64,000 nucleotides of DNA from Phoronis australis (lineage: Eukaryota; Phoronida; Phoronidae): the NCBI GenBank assembly GCA_002633005.1, contig NMRA01000046.1, positions 182,510 to 246,509 of the forward strand, given 5' to 3'. A program made the position numbers and the translations under genes. The notes under the pieces were generated by a model. It ran no database searches, was not told the origin of the DNA, and saw nothing but the letters and a program-made list of their open reading frames with translations. Shown here one piece after another: positions 37,443-50,768 of this stretch. The stretch's first letter is position 1. Each line of letters starts with the position of its first letter.

Positions 37443-39390
37443 ATGAACTCTGCTTTGATTGCTGCAGGAATTCTTGTCTTTGTCTGGCAGGTATAGGTCT
37501 AATTATTAATAATGTTTGTGCGAATTAAAATCTCATCGTCATAATTATCATAAGAAGCTGACAATGAATTCACCAAATATATTTAAAATATACAGTGTAG
37601 GAGCCCGGCTCCACGAAACTTCTGATCTCGGATTTGTCATTTGAGCCTTACTTTAATAACGCTTAGACTTAGTTATGTTTTGCCGTGCCATTTTGACGAT
37701 CATTTGATACTCAAGATCGGTGTGAACAATTCCCTGAGACCAATAAAATCTTCATGACTCTCACACAGGTATCAGCTGCGCCAGAAGTCGACCAAAAAAT
37801 TAAAATTGATGTTCGAGTCAAACATGAATGTACGACAGCAGCCGATTGTGAGGACGGGCAATGCTGCAAACTTGACTACACAGGCATTATCGCAAGCAAA
37901 AGACAAATAAATATTAGAGAGCCGATTAGTGAGTATTCAACTCCATTAGACTATTGTCATCTCGACTCATCCACTAATAACTGTTCCAGTTCTGAAAGTT
38001 AAAGTTGTCATTAACTGTCAGAAAATAACTTAAGACTGTTTCAAAAACTCGCCTCAATTTGTTCCTTGCTGAGTTTAAAAGTGATTTCTGGACTTCTGAG
38101 ACAGTAATTGCTCGAAACAAACATCTTGATTTGTCACAACGGGTCAGTTTTTTGCGCTTTTTTAAAAAAAGCTGATTAGTGACTCGAGTTACCTAACCTG
38201 ATCTCAAACACTCACGAAGAGTCAATATTTTCAAGCCAAGAAATCACAATTTTGAAAAGTGACTGGTTTAAATAATAAAAATAATATCTCGACTGTCGAC
38301 AGAGGTAATGCAAAGTGAAGTGCCAAAACTCGACGTGTCCGGTCAGCTTTAATTGTGGGGTGTAGTACACTGGCAAAAAATCTGCTCTCCCAGTGAGAGT
38401 TTTCGTACCTAAAATCGTCTCCCCAAAACATTGTCGTGTCCGTGTATTTCTTATGTTGACTTCTATGAACAACATATTTCTTAAACCCGCCTTCCATCGC
38501 AAGAAGTTTGATTTAGACCATTTACTGTACAGTTATGAAATTGGTCTCAAAATACTGTTTGGTCAAATTGCCTGTGATTTCAAGACTTGAAGGGAAGCGA
38601 CAGTTCGTAATTTCTTGAGACGAAGCTCACGTTGGCTGTCACAGAATGAAATTTTATAAGACAAGCGTCTCAAGAAAAACGAACAAGTTCCAGTTTGCAA
38701 ACCCAGAAACCACTTTCCATCTGAGTAAAGAAGAAGTTGTGACCTCGGAACTAACTGGAAAACATTTTTGGATAACATGTTGTTAAACCGTACCTTTAAG
38801 GCGATTTTGAAATTAGCGGCAAACCCCCACTGAACAAGATTGAAATATTACATTGCACTGACCCGGCTTTGTGTTCAGAGTTACATCGAATACTGAATTT
38901 GAGTTAGAATTTCAGTAGTGTTTTATATAGAAGAAGTGTAGTGTAACTGATAATGGGTTAAACATATCTTATAAGGGGGTTGGAAAACAAGGGGTCCAAT
39001 CTATAGTACCGACCAAATGTATACGTGCAGGCAGTCTAACTGGTAACGGGTTAATCAAATACTATAACAGCCGGTGTTGGAAACTAAGCGGTCCAAACCA
39101 TAAATGCCGACCAAATGTATACTATGCTTGGAACCCACCGGTCACTGGATCAGTCATATTTCGGATAGAGATTACAATGCTTTAGCGTCGTTGCAGGGCG
39201 CTGTATGGACTATATCCCAGAAGGTGGCAGGTGTGGTGGAATGAACTTTCGCAAGTGTGGGTGTGTGAAGAATACGAAGTGCACCAGACTACCGGACCCG
39301 ACTAAACCACTTGTTACTAAGATTCCATCGAAGAGGGGCCTTGCAATGAAAATAATGCCGGGGACTTACAAATGCGTCGGAGCAAACTAA
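37443..39390 (+). CDS. Secreted ten-cysteine prokineticin/astakine-like protein
   Basis: Three exons splice in frame: 37443-37490, 37769-37928 and 39197-39390, giving 133 residues. Exon 1 plus the first codons of exon 2 form a signal peptide (hydrophobic core about residues 3-16, likely cleavage after the Ala pair near 19-20). The mature part has exactly ten cysteines: 37, 43, 48, 49, 72, 82, 90, 92, 98 and 129. The spacing C-x5-C-x4-CC, later C-x9-C, then C-x-C-x5-C equals that of prokineticins, which share a colipase/Dickkopf-type fold. In vertebrates these are GPCR ligands; in crustaceans the related astakines are blood-cell growth factors. It differs in a longer loop between cysteines 4 and 5 and a long, Lys/Pro-rich insert before cysteine 10. 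It also lacks the AVITG N-terminus needed for vertebrate receptor activation, so its receptor is uncertain. An AATAAA follows at 39470. Confidence 0.8.
38941..39122. repeat. Two ~90-bp tandem units in an intron
   Basis: Two diverged copies, each with TAACTG..AACGGGTTAA-like start and ending GACCAAATGTATAC, lie head to tail in the second intron of the prokineticin-like gene. A third partial unit may follow. Confidence 0.6.
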
Positions 39391-39469
39391 ATCTGCACGA
39401 CCGACATGAACATAGATGTGTGACGAAATCACAGTGCAAATAATTGACACCTTTAATAGTAATCTAAAA

Positions 39470-39475
39470 AATAAA
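39470..39475 (+). terminator. Polyadenylation signal, prokineticin-like gene
   Basis: AATAAA, 80 bases after the stop codon, on the same strand. Confidence 0.65.
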
Positions 39476-39566
39476 ATGTAATACATTTGGCATATACGCA
39501 TTTAAAAGAACAACTTTGTTTAACGACTCCTACGAGCAGCCCGTGGATTGAGGATGTGCTCGTAGG

Positions 39567-42500
39567 ATGATGCTTGTCATTTAGGTAAGTTAAAAACAAA
39601 AGTAACAATAACAAGATTCCCACGCAATACTACCAGCAAACTTTTGTCGAAATGGAAACTAAAACGCAAATTTTATAGTAGACAGCAATAACACAGTAAA
39701 ACATTAACTACACAATAATACCAATAAGGAGTAACTCCCCCCCAATTTCTACACACATATATTTAGGCAACTGTGGAGGAAAAATACTGGCACAGAAATT
39801 GTGCTGGGCAATATTGATTAGTTATGCAGACACTCAATTGAAATCGTAAAAAATGAACTTTAAGTTTCCATAGATAGTTAAGCACTTAAGCACTAGAAAT
39901 AAACATGAAGTTAATTCGATCCGCAACCTTCCGTAACACCAATAAATCTGGTCGGCCAATTGGACAGCTCCTTGAAATGGAAATCAGTACTTTGGTGCTT
40001 GAGTCACAGACGATCAGTGCAAGCAAGATGCAGTCACTCTGCACATGAAAATCTAGCGCTATTAATTAAACAACATAACAGTGAAAGACAACAATAAAGA
40101 GCTCATGTCGGTCAGAAGGATATCAGAGCAAAAAATCTGATGAAAATTACAAAACCTAAAGCAATGACAAGCTTAAATGTATACCAAAGCCTGTTTTCAA
40201 GATTATAACCAATCCTTCAGTGTTCTGACACCTGCTAATGCATCATTGGCGTCAATCTTCTAAGTCAAAGGCAAGAATCAACTAAAAACTCATACCCCCT
40301 ATGTCACAGATTGGACATAATGGTCCTTAGTGGATGGTCTAATCCCACATTTTCCGTATAATTCGCTAAAAGCGTTGGTCTCGCTTGTCCGTTTAGCATG
40401 AAAGGCGTTTTTAAATTTTTCTCCCGGCAAACTTTTAATTGTTGTCGATAGCTACAAAGCATTATTTTGTTTCAGAGAACTGGATGGGAAAGTAGTTTGT
40501 GTTATCTGTCAAAACCGGGTTTGGTATCTTTTTACATACCAAAAACCAATAAGGGTTTGGATTTTTGTCAGGATATATTGGCTTTCGAAAGGATCCGATG
40601 CATCAGGAATACGCAGGTACGAACTTAATCTGAGTTCAAATCCTATCAAAATTAAAGAAAATAAAGCGGTGACAAGATTACACAAACAAGCCAATAAAAA
40701 GTTGTTTTATCAAGAAATTATGTGTTTCTAAAGGCTTCGAGCTATCGGTAATATACCAGAAAAATTTCATGGAAATCTGACCACAGTTACGGGAAGTGCA
40801 GTAAGAGTGAGAGACGAGCTGGTTCAGCATACGCAAGATGACGGACACTACAGAGCATACCTCATCAGAAAACTGCCTATCTGGAATTGACGGGCGTAGG
40901 CCTATACAAACAGTAATCGAAAAGAGTCGTCCAAACACGTTCCAAATAGTTAATTTACGACTGACTGAAGGCAGGTACTTTATTGCGCCCTTTTCACAAT
41001 CGTAAATTGCCGTATTTAAACTAATTAACGTCTACGCGTTAAAAGTGACTGCATCAGCCTGAGATTTGTGCAAGATGGGAATGCCGAATAATGAATTCTA
41101 TATGTTTGTTCTTCATAACAGTTGATTTCGAACAAAACAGTCACAGACAGCAATATCCCACGCTTGATGTTTTGTGGGAGTTGCGTACACAATAGCATTT
41201 TAATTGCATATAGATGGGTGAAAAATGGAATCGAAAAACTCACATCGTAAATAATTTGGTCGACCTCTGATGAGAAGACGAGGAGTTACACCTAGAAGAA
41301 CATTTCTCTATACATTCATGCGAGAAATTCAAGTATAACTTCAGAATCTCATGAGCGCCAAATCTGAATTGGGTTTGTCGTATATCTGTAATTATACGTA
41401 ATCCACCATCGACAGAAGCTCGTGTTCGGATCACACAACTCTGGCTAGATAATGGTTCTAAAAGGCTCAGGGGTAATCACCAATGTACATTCATTGCGCC
41501 ATAAAAATCTTGGTTTAAGTCGCGTATAATTTGTAAAATATATACATGTAATAAGAGCATGCCAAACGTATGTCATCATAAATGTTCTCATATATTTTCT
41601 TATTATTTGTTTTGAATATATAGCCTAAACAACGCATATCATGCTTTCCGAAATCGATACCAAAATAAGATTGGCTTGGGTAAGCCGGATCACGCTAAAC
41701 TCGTCATCATACTCATTGGGAGTGTTTCTTGGTGTCAAGACCCTTATTAACTGATTGAGTAGCGAATCTGGGAATACCCTTCGACGGAGGCTAAATGATT
41801 GTTGTGTTGTTTACCGGCAACACTCGCAGGCAGGCCAGATGTTACACGCACTTTTCCATCGAAAATTATGCCCCACAAGCGTATTTTCGGAAAATGTTCG
41901 GTGTACCGACGTTTTGAAAACTTGATGTATTTCATTCTAAATGCGTATATAACATGTTTTGATGTAAAGTTGTTTATTTTGGCAAGGATGGCGCCGCGAT
42001 CACTACCAATGACTGTCCTTTAACGATTTGTAGGTAACTTACCGTACTAGCACAATACGAAGTTTTAACGACATGGTTTCCAAAATACGCCCCCCCCCCC
42101 TTCAAACTTCCGAAAATGCGCTTACGCATTACTGAGGTTTCATTTGACGTTTTAGCTAAAAGGCGTTTTCCGATTCCGACTAAATTGCCGGTACCTATAT
42201 TGTAGTTAGCAAGCCATGATGGTGCGTTTGGTCGGATTGTTTTCTAAAGTCGAATTAACATTCCTGCATAGACTTCTAACAACCTCATCGACGGTGTTTG
42301 CGACAGGCCTTTCATGAGGCATCCGTCGTTAGGAATGAACGACCCATAGTATTTCAAGGGCGGTCGAATAGCACCGTCTCTGACAATATGCGCAACGGCT
42401 ACTGGCACTTCTTAAGTGTATCTTTTGAAAAATCGATAAACACTTCGCGATATGAGAAACGAAGAAGAAATTCAGCACAGAACAGTCTCTGGGGGAAGCA

Positions 42501-43696
42501 CGGAATGACACCATTAGTAGGCCTATGCTATATCCCCGGGCGGCCGGCCTGGGGCGTCGGGGAACAACACTGATTTTGTAAGTACTTCGAAAACGGGCCT
42601 GATACTAGGCCTACAAGCACAAATTTCAGTGCTGACTTGTCTAGGAAATACTAAATTGTCACGATCAGAAAAGATCTTTCCTTTCTAGGTTAAACGATTC
42701 AAAACCATTCGTGCATAAACGGACTAAAACATGACATTTAATTCTCCTTAGTTTTTACCACTGACTATGTCACACTAACGTATATAGTACCAGAGTAAAC
42801 GGGAATAACCTATACACTATTCTCCTTAGTCATAGGCTCGTGAAAGACACAGCCGCAACATGAAATGTTCTCAACTTTTCAAAGAGTCCAGGTAGCCAAC
42901 TAATCTACTACACGTCGCAGCAAAGTCTGTTCAATTCCCCAGCAACCATCCAGTTTACGTTGTGTACAGTAGCACGGGCGTAAGCAGGGTGTAGGAAATG
43001 TTACAAAAAGGACTTATGTCCTCGTAATTTACATGCCACCCTGACATTACCAACCAAGCTACTCAGCAACACAATTATGACAAAGACCTTAAATTGTATT
43101 GTTGACTAGTACCCTGGAAATCCAGGGTGGCAGCAACACCTAGTTTTTTTTGGTATCTTTTAAAAGGATGAACAACGACTGCAGTAAACTCTACGTTGCA
43201 ATTCATTTATTATCTGGGAAAGAACAATATGAATATATGTATGAGTGAATAATTGTGACTACAGTACATAATGTTTATAAACCCTTTGATCAGAAAACAT
43301 ACAATAGTTTTCAAATTCGGCCCACGCAAAACCGCAACTAAACATCTATTTTTTCGACTAGAACTCGTTTCAATTCTGACTAAATCTCAACAAAATCTCG
43401 ATAGGTATTACTTAATGGACGTAGTTGAAATTGCAGCCACTTACTGCGCAAGTCCATTCAAAAACGATTAGCTGCTAGGCAAACTAAAGTCAACGTAAAC
43501 TCTGAGAAAAGATCGATTAAACCGCCAAATACTGAATTTTGGCAATAACCTTATCCAAGTTTAACAGAGTTCTGTCGAAAGTACCTCTAGTTTATTTTGA
43601 AACCTACCGTATATGCTTGGCTAATTAAGCTATGAATTATATACTGTATGTGCACCTTACCATAATTGAGTACAGAATAAATGGACAGAATATTAA
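39567..43696. other. Intergenic, nothing recognised
   Basis: About 4 kb without a supported exon. Open frames such as 42298-42573 lack splice context and family resemblance. Confidence 0.45.
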
Positions 43697-46078
43697 CTAT
43701 TGCTGTTTTTTGCTGTTATTGAACAGTCTCTGAAGACTACAGGGCCAAGGTAAGGGCCACAAGAAAACATTAGGAACAGCACCACAACACTTTGACTCAA
43801 AAAAGACAAACAAAGGAAAATTTATTCTCGTTTTCATTTCATCAGCCGTTGCTAAAGTTCTATTGTTGGCAAGTGTGTGATAATAAACAAAAAGTCTGGA
43901 GCTGATGTAGAAAGCTATGAAGACATCAATGGAGTAGTGCTCGTGAGCAGCCAGTATAAAGAATATTCCAAACATGTTGAGAACCCAGGTGAATGTGTGA
44001 AGGTAATACAGACGTCGGGATGTGTCTGAAAATGAAAAATGAAAGATACTTCAACTTAACAACCAGAAAGGTTATAATGTACACTTATGATTCTCTATTT
44101 CCCACGTATGCCCCTGTTGACACTTATATTTCACTCATTACTTTTACTAGGTGTGCAAGTATACACGCGTGTACATGTGCACAGTAGTTTGACAGTAGTT
44201 TTGTCTAATAAGCCTGCACACTACTTACACTCTGTTATGAAGAAGTTTAGCAGTGTAAGACACACAGTGTGACCACTAAACATGTAGTCACCACAGCTCC
44301 TGGCTCCTCGTAGGGACATTCCAAAACATTTCCATATTTCAACAGCTCTCCAAAACTGGGACACTAAATCTTTGTTTTGCTGAAAATGAAAATGTGAAAA
44401 AGTTACAGATTTGGAAAGTAGAACTATTTAAAGAAAAAAGTTCTAGACTTGGAATGACCAATGACAAAAAAGAGTAAAATTTTCCAAGTGAGTGTCATTC
44501 CACAAATAGGCTTGTGTGATAGAAATATATTTTGAGTTGTAAAATTTAACTCAAAAAAACATTTTTGCATGAAAAAAGTCAAAATGATGATAAAAAAGAG
44601 ATGAACAAAGAGGAAAATGGAAACCAAATAAGAGGAAATCGAAACCAAAAAAGATGAAATCCTCTTAAAAGGGTATGCTTCAAAGTTTCAACCCAAACTC
44701 AAACGAGTCCATGGTTTTGAGTTGAGCTTGCATACTTGTGTGGTGAAGCACTTCGTAGAGTAAACAAACCCATTTTTACATTGCGCTCCATGGAAACCAA
44801 CCAAAATGCTGCTTTTAGCAAGTAGGTGGCAAAAACAGCACTTCATAGTAAATTTATGATGTCACTATGTGAAAGGTGTTGGGTTATTTGGACACAGCCG
44901 AATATTTTAGATTATTCATAAAGATAGCTGTTATCCCTCGGATCTCAACTTCACAGTGCTGCTGATACCGAGCTGCTTGGTGATAATAATAATTTGAGAT
45001 TGTAATGGCTTCAATTGAAATAATTCAAGAACTTCAGTTTCCTTTGTATCCAGAGTATACAAGGTGGTGGCTAAAACCATGGGTTCATGTATTAGTTTAA
45101 CACTTTAAACTTACATGAGGCTTGCAGTTTAAATGAACTCCAGGAACAGAAAGTGAAGTGATGAGCATGGTGACACACCGAAGGAGAAAGACTGTACCAC
45201 CAAGTGAAAAGAAGCGACGAAGAAGAATGAACCTACAAAATTACACTTCACGTACATGAAATGAAAACAGTAACCAAAGTTTTACATAGGAACATAAAAT
45301 AAAATCACTTTCGTGGAATACTTTGCAATAACAAATTAATTTTAAAACATCAAAACTTTTAGAATTATGTGTTACATTTGTAGTCACATGTCAACTAGTT
45401 TGGAAAAAATTGCAATACCATAAACTAATTTCATAGTAGCTTAAAAGTAGTTTAACATTCAAAGTTATGCTCAAAGCTCATGTCTCACCTATGCCTATGA
45501 AACAGTAGAATTAAGCCCCAGATGACACAAAGAGTAATGATGATCCCTTCACAAATATCAAAAGCCTTTGGGATCAGTGGCACATTGTCCAAAACCAAGT
45601 CTGGTAAGGGAGGATATCTCTCCATGTCAGGTACTCTATCATGAACAATCACCATGACAAAGGAAGTCAACAAGCACACTGCAAAAGCATAGATGAAGCT
45701 GAGAGCGGTTTTCCACAGTTCAGGATCAAGCTCTTCTGAAATATAACCATCTCCAGTATCTCTGTTTATTGACTGGAGGTCATCAGACCATGAACTAATA
45801 CTGCTCAGTTCCCGTCGACGGTATGCATGCTCTTGACTAAGTATGCCATTCTCCTTTCTTTGCTCCTTTTGAATGGTGTGAATAGCAAGGTACAATCTTT
45901 TAAGGTCTCCAAGAGGTGTCTCTATTAATATAGGTGGACTTCTTAAATCTGACTCCTTCAGCATCAGAAGTGCTTTGCCGTCAATTTTGTGAATATCACA
46001 TAATAAATTTGAATAGCTCCAAAACCCCTGGTCATTCAGCCAATCTCGAACCTGAGACACTGTCCACTTGTCAACCAT
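43697..46078 (-). CDS. SAMD8: Sphingomyelin synthase-related protein 1 (SAMD8/SMSr)
   Basis: Four coding exons join in frame: 46078-45489, 45232-45115, 44379-44229 and 44025-43697 (395 residues; the human protein is about 415). Residues 1 to about 66 are a SAM domain ([20 protein letters not shown]). Six hydrophobic spans follow, starting near [16 protein letters not shown]. The lipid-phosphatase/phosphotransferase motifs are intact: [10 protein letters not shown] with His273, and HEHYSIDV with His316 and Asp320. The 43- and 4-residue spacing of this triad equals that of SMS1. The enzyme makes ceramide phosphoethanolamine in the endoplasmic reticulum and acts as a ceramide sensor. The start was chosen because it begins the SAM domain right after an acceptor site (TTTCAG at 46085-46080), implying an upstream non-coding exon. 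No breaks were seen. Confidence 0.93.
44447..44490. repeat. Fragment of the CTTGGAATGACC repeat
   Basis: CTTGGAATGACCAATGACAA inside a SAMD8 intron matches one end of the 31566-32076 element; the rest diverges. Confidence 0.5.
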
Positions 46079-46689
46079 TCTGAAATATATGTTAATAAAG
46101 ATCAAAAAATGAGTAAATTAATCATACTAAATAACAGGCTCTATGAAATTTTGATGACTAACAATGTTGTCAGTAAGATAATAGCTCGCTCACATCTCCA
46201 GCCTTATTAGGCCAACTGGCACCGTTACCTGTTTCTTATGGCATATTAAGAGGACATGTGGATGGTACAGCCAATAGAAGACAGGATTCCCATCTGCACC
46301 ACTGCATCTCAGCGTGACAGGCAGAAGGTTTCCTTTCCATTATCCTCTAAGGGACCATTTTAGAAAATATACCCGTGGGTCAATTTGGAGGACCAATAGG
46401 ACATGTTTAGTTTTCGTTCATTTTTTTATTCAGTTTTTTAGGCGGCATCTCCCATGTATGATTTTTGTATGCAATTTTTGATCTGAATGATAACTGCATT
46501 TCAGTTAAACAAAAACAAAAAATCCTCTTAGGACCTGCATTTTCACAATAAGCAGTTGTTGAAAGCAAGCAAGTAGACTACATGGTCCCCAATAACTTGA
46601 GTGACAGTAACAAAAAAGGGGAAATTTTTAATGTGTCTTCACCCCTAGCATTTGGTCAGTATTCCCACTGAGTTACAATCGAATGAGAT

Positions 46690-47900
46690 GCGTTATTCTT
46701 GTGGAAAGAGCAACGCGGAGCGTTGAAATGCATCCACGAATGCACCGCAAACAGTGTGCTTCTGGGGGTGTTTATTTGGAACATACAAATGGCCACTAGA
46801 TGGCACAAAATACGTCGAATTCATCTGAAAACTGGTATGTGCCATCAAAGCTATGTACCGAATTTCATAAAAATACATGAAGGAACTTCTGAGAAACCAA
46901 GGAAAATGAAAAAAAATGAAATTGTCACTAGGAGGCTATAGGCGCAAAAAACATTAGGCGCCACAGTAGATGAAGTCGTCAGAAAATGATCGTCAGGCTT
47001 TTTCTTCGCATTAGAAACATACATGCCAATTTCCACAACCATCCTTAGAGTGCTTTGGCTGCCAGAGGGACAGATGCCAAAAAGCAGACTCAAAAACAGT
47101 AACACTGACCTCTAGGTGACGCAAAATGCCTCGAATTCAACCGAAAACCGGATGACAGTGTCACTTCACAAATAGATGCTTATCTGCCAAATTTCATGAA
47201 AATCCGTTGAGGACCTTTGAAGATACAGACTGAGGTAAATGTAAAAAACTAAAATTGCCACTAGGGGGCACACTCAGATCTGTCCAACAGCAGTCGTCCT
47301 TTGTTGTCAGCTTCTTTATTAATACACCAGCAAAATTCAATAAAGATCCTGTAGAGCATTTAGGAGATACAGCCATGGGCGCAAAAACAAGCAATTAAAC
47401 TGCCACTAGGAGGCACCACAGTAGGCGAAGTCATCGGAAAGTCATCGTCACCCACCCTCTGCACTGTAAGAACATATGTGCTAATTTTCAAAATCATCAC
47501 CAGAGCAGTTCGGTAGATAGATGGGCAGACGCCAAAACCAGTAAAAATGGCCATTAGGTGGTGCAAAATACCTTGAATCCGTTCGAAAATGGGAGGATGG
47601 CATCATTTCACTAATAGATGCCTAACTGCCAAATTTTAGGAAAATCCGTTAAAGAAGATACAGAGGTAAGCGTAAAAAACTAGGGGATACACCAGTAGTT
47701 GCAGAGGTCTGAAATTTGTCGCATTGGTCGTCAGCTTCATAGAAACACATCTGTCGAATCCCATCAAGATCCTGTGAGGGATTTAGGAGATCTATACAGC
47801 TGCGGATGACAGACGCCCAGACAGAGATGACGGCAATATGCGACCACATATAAATATGAGGGCGCATAAAAAGCGTGATTGCCAGCACAATTACACTGTG
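46690..47900 (-). repeat. ~1.2-kb dispersed repeat, copy 1
   Basis: On the minus strand it runs from a TATGCGCCC..TATTTATATGTGG start near 47870 to a GCATTTCAACGCTCCGCGTTG palindromic end near 46715. It matches 60560-61665 in the opposite orientation. The interior is a run of related sub-units of roughly 150-190 bp, each with a CTAGTGGCA-like word followed by pyrimidine-rich and TATCTCCTAAA-like words. It has no coding capacity. Confidence 0.7.
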
Positions 47901-48454
47901 TCAATGAAAACCTTTGTTCACCCCCTATGACATCAAGCTCATTTAATGTATGGTGGTTCACAATTAATTTCATTTGAAGGAAGGGAACTTGTTGTTTGCG
48001 TAAGACGGATTTAAAGAATTGACATCTTCAAAAGGTTCTGTTCACGATGATAGATTTATATCATGCCAGTAAAAGGGTAAGTGTTTCTGTTTTCAACAGT
48101 ATGCTAGTTAAACCAGTTGCTGACCATAAACCTGATTTGCAGTCTTAAAGAATTAACACTTCCGTTCGAGGACTTCAGTCACCGTTTGAGTCATTGAGTC
48201 CATAGAGACATTGCTTTGCTCTATACAGACTCATCGAAGAGGCGTGTTTAAGAACTCCAGAGTTAAAAAGACGAATCGCATTTTTTAAGAGAAATGATTT
48301 ATTGTGATTAGTTTTTTCTTAAATTAAAAGTCATCATGGGATTGAACATGTCAGACTGCAGTACACCACTATTAATTTAACAACAAAACAACAAACGGAA
48401 TTGTGTCATTCATCATGTTTCCACAGGGCCGCTTTTCAATATACGTGACAAATT

Positions 48455-50420
48455 GGCAATTGACCTATCGCAAGCTCCGCCCCTATGCGAAAAGTCACGC
48501 GATACCCGACATTCGAACGAGATGTCAGAGGCAAATACACTGTCCCTAAAGGACGTTCCTGGTGGAATCGATGAGTGTTTTTGTACTATTTGAAAACGCG
48601 TCGACAGAGACAAGAGGCGATGCTTTTTTCAACAGTGAATCGTGCGTTCATGATATGGGAATTTGTAAGGGTGACGATGAAAAAATAAGTGCTGAACAGG
48701 AGCCAGCGAAAATCCGAAGAACCCTCGGCCTCGAGGCCACCTTCACTTGACAAATGACAAGGCCACTGATACGATATGTTCATGTAAAGCTGGGTATGTA
48801 CCTTAAAGTCGAATTATCTGTACGATTCCATAGATTTCATGATCTTTCGAATAAAATCAGTGAAGATTCACCGATATTTTTATTCTGTCGTCTGCTAAAT
48901 TTCGCCAAATGAAAAGTAGGTCACAACTGGTGGGAGTCTTGGCTGGAGTAAAGTACTAGTAGGTCATAGTTTACAGACAACACATGCACTGTAGTGTCTG
49001 ACAATGTCGACTCGATAGCATTGTTTACGCTTTTTTAATCTTGTAACTAAATATTTTGATATAAAAAATTCAGGTTCATAGCTCGGGTACACACTCATCT
49101 CGTCCTGGCCGAACAGTTAGCTCCGGTAGGTCTAGGGCTGTGTCTAAGTAAAATTAATGTCTGGAATTCAGTGGAGGATCTAGGATACCACAGGGGGAGG
49201 GGCAACATATATTGCCTCGTGGAATTGGGCAAAGTGCAATTGTATGTGCACAGGCGGCCCGAAAGTTGCAGGGGTCAGGGATGTAGACCGTTGGACCTTC
49301 TGTTCAGAAAATCTATCGGTGGACTAAAGAAACAGGAACACGATTCCGCCACGATCTGGGGTCTGAGCCCCCCTCTTCCGCTTCCGGTCCTAGTTACTGA
49401 ACTCAATATTTCCTCACGCTCTTGCTGTTTCATTTTGCTTGCGACAGCCAAGGGAGGTGGGCCCCGCCCGCCCTAAATCCGCCTATAGAATTGTCCGTTT
49501 GCACCATTAAGACATTTAAATTAGGCCTACTTTCTTATGAACTTGGCATTTTTTTGTAGTTTCATTCCATAAAGGTAGCTTTCATTTAATTTTGAAGGTA
49601 GCATGATCACTAAGTCGTGGTATGGTTACAAAAGGTTACAAGTCTGATGTGGTAGTTGCAAAAATAGGGTATAGAGGTACACGTCAAAAAGTAATTCAAC
49701 AGTTTGGCAACAGCTCGACCAAGGCTTTGAGTTCCGGCAGTAATCCAGTGCCCTTCCCTGTGCCGATCGAATCTCTGAATTTTGAGAAGTTCAGTTGAAC
49801 GCCAGCTTACGGTTTATGAATAACAAAACTGTACCTCTGATACGAAACAAAATAATGCCCATTAGGTTGAAATAAATAAAAAAAATAAAATAAGATGTCC
49901 TGGAAAACAACAATTTCCGGGGACTACCGCTAGAGTGCTGAGATCCAGCAAGTGCCAAGACAAAGGCGGCCAGACGTAGTCAACTCGGGAGTCAAAATCT
50001 GAGATAGCCCTGCACCATAGCCACCAAGCTGAAAAGTGCGTATCTTGGAACTAATATACTTGTGCCTTCGAGTTATCAAGCAACATCGCCAAGTTCAACT
50101 GCTCGTGTGGCCATACAGTTTGATCCATAGTTTACGCTTTTCAACATCATTTTTCGGCTTAGGACATGCCAAAAAATGACGGGATATTATTCTGGAGCAG
50201 CATAACGGCTGTCGGTGCTACACACGTCATATCAACGCCGTTTCCTCATTCTTAGCGGACAATTTCTTGAGCTATAGACTAAAGTAAGTTTTACTCGACT
50301 GCGCGTGGTTTGTCTGGTAAAATGGCGGCTTGGAAATGCATACGAAGGTGTGCCAAGAATGCTGCGTTCTGATTGATCAATTGAGCCGTCCGTCATAATC
50401 CTGGCGATAGGTCAATTGCC
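48455..50420. repeat. Possible ~2-kb transposon bounded by a 17-bp inverted repeat
   Basis: GGCAATTGACCTATCGC at 48455-48471 recurs exactly, inverted, at 50404-50420. The interior has short frames only, and another element is inserted at 49170-49484. No clear target duplication is seen next to the ends. Confidence 0.4.
49170..49484. mobile_element. Short CAGTGG/CCGCCTAT element with GAATT duplication
   Basis: Starts CAGTGGAGGATCTAGG and ends CCTAAATCCGCCTATA, the same end types as 32672-33648 but in the other orientation. It is flanked on both sides by GAATT. Confidence 0.55.
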
Positions 50421-50768
50421 GTTCATCTGTAACTCATCGGATAATTCCGTACAGACTCGCGTGGGACACGGGAGTTGCTCCGGACAGACTTTTTGGCAAG
50501 ATTTTTGTGATTTGACCACGAATTTCTTGCGATCTCGATGGAGCAGAAAACCGTAAATGGTATTGGGAGAAAGAACTATTCCTCATGGTTTGCTGAACTC
50601 CTGTTTTGTGTAAATTTATAGAGTTTTGTGCTTGCTATGGATGGCTGAAGTGAATCACCCATGGAATTTCTACTTCGGAGTGTCATACCTTGTAGTATTA
50701 TAGACTAGTGTATTGGGGAGGATCAGAAACTGTCTGAGGTCGAGGAGTGAGGACGCCTGGCCCTGAGC

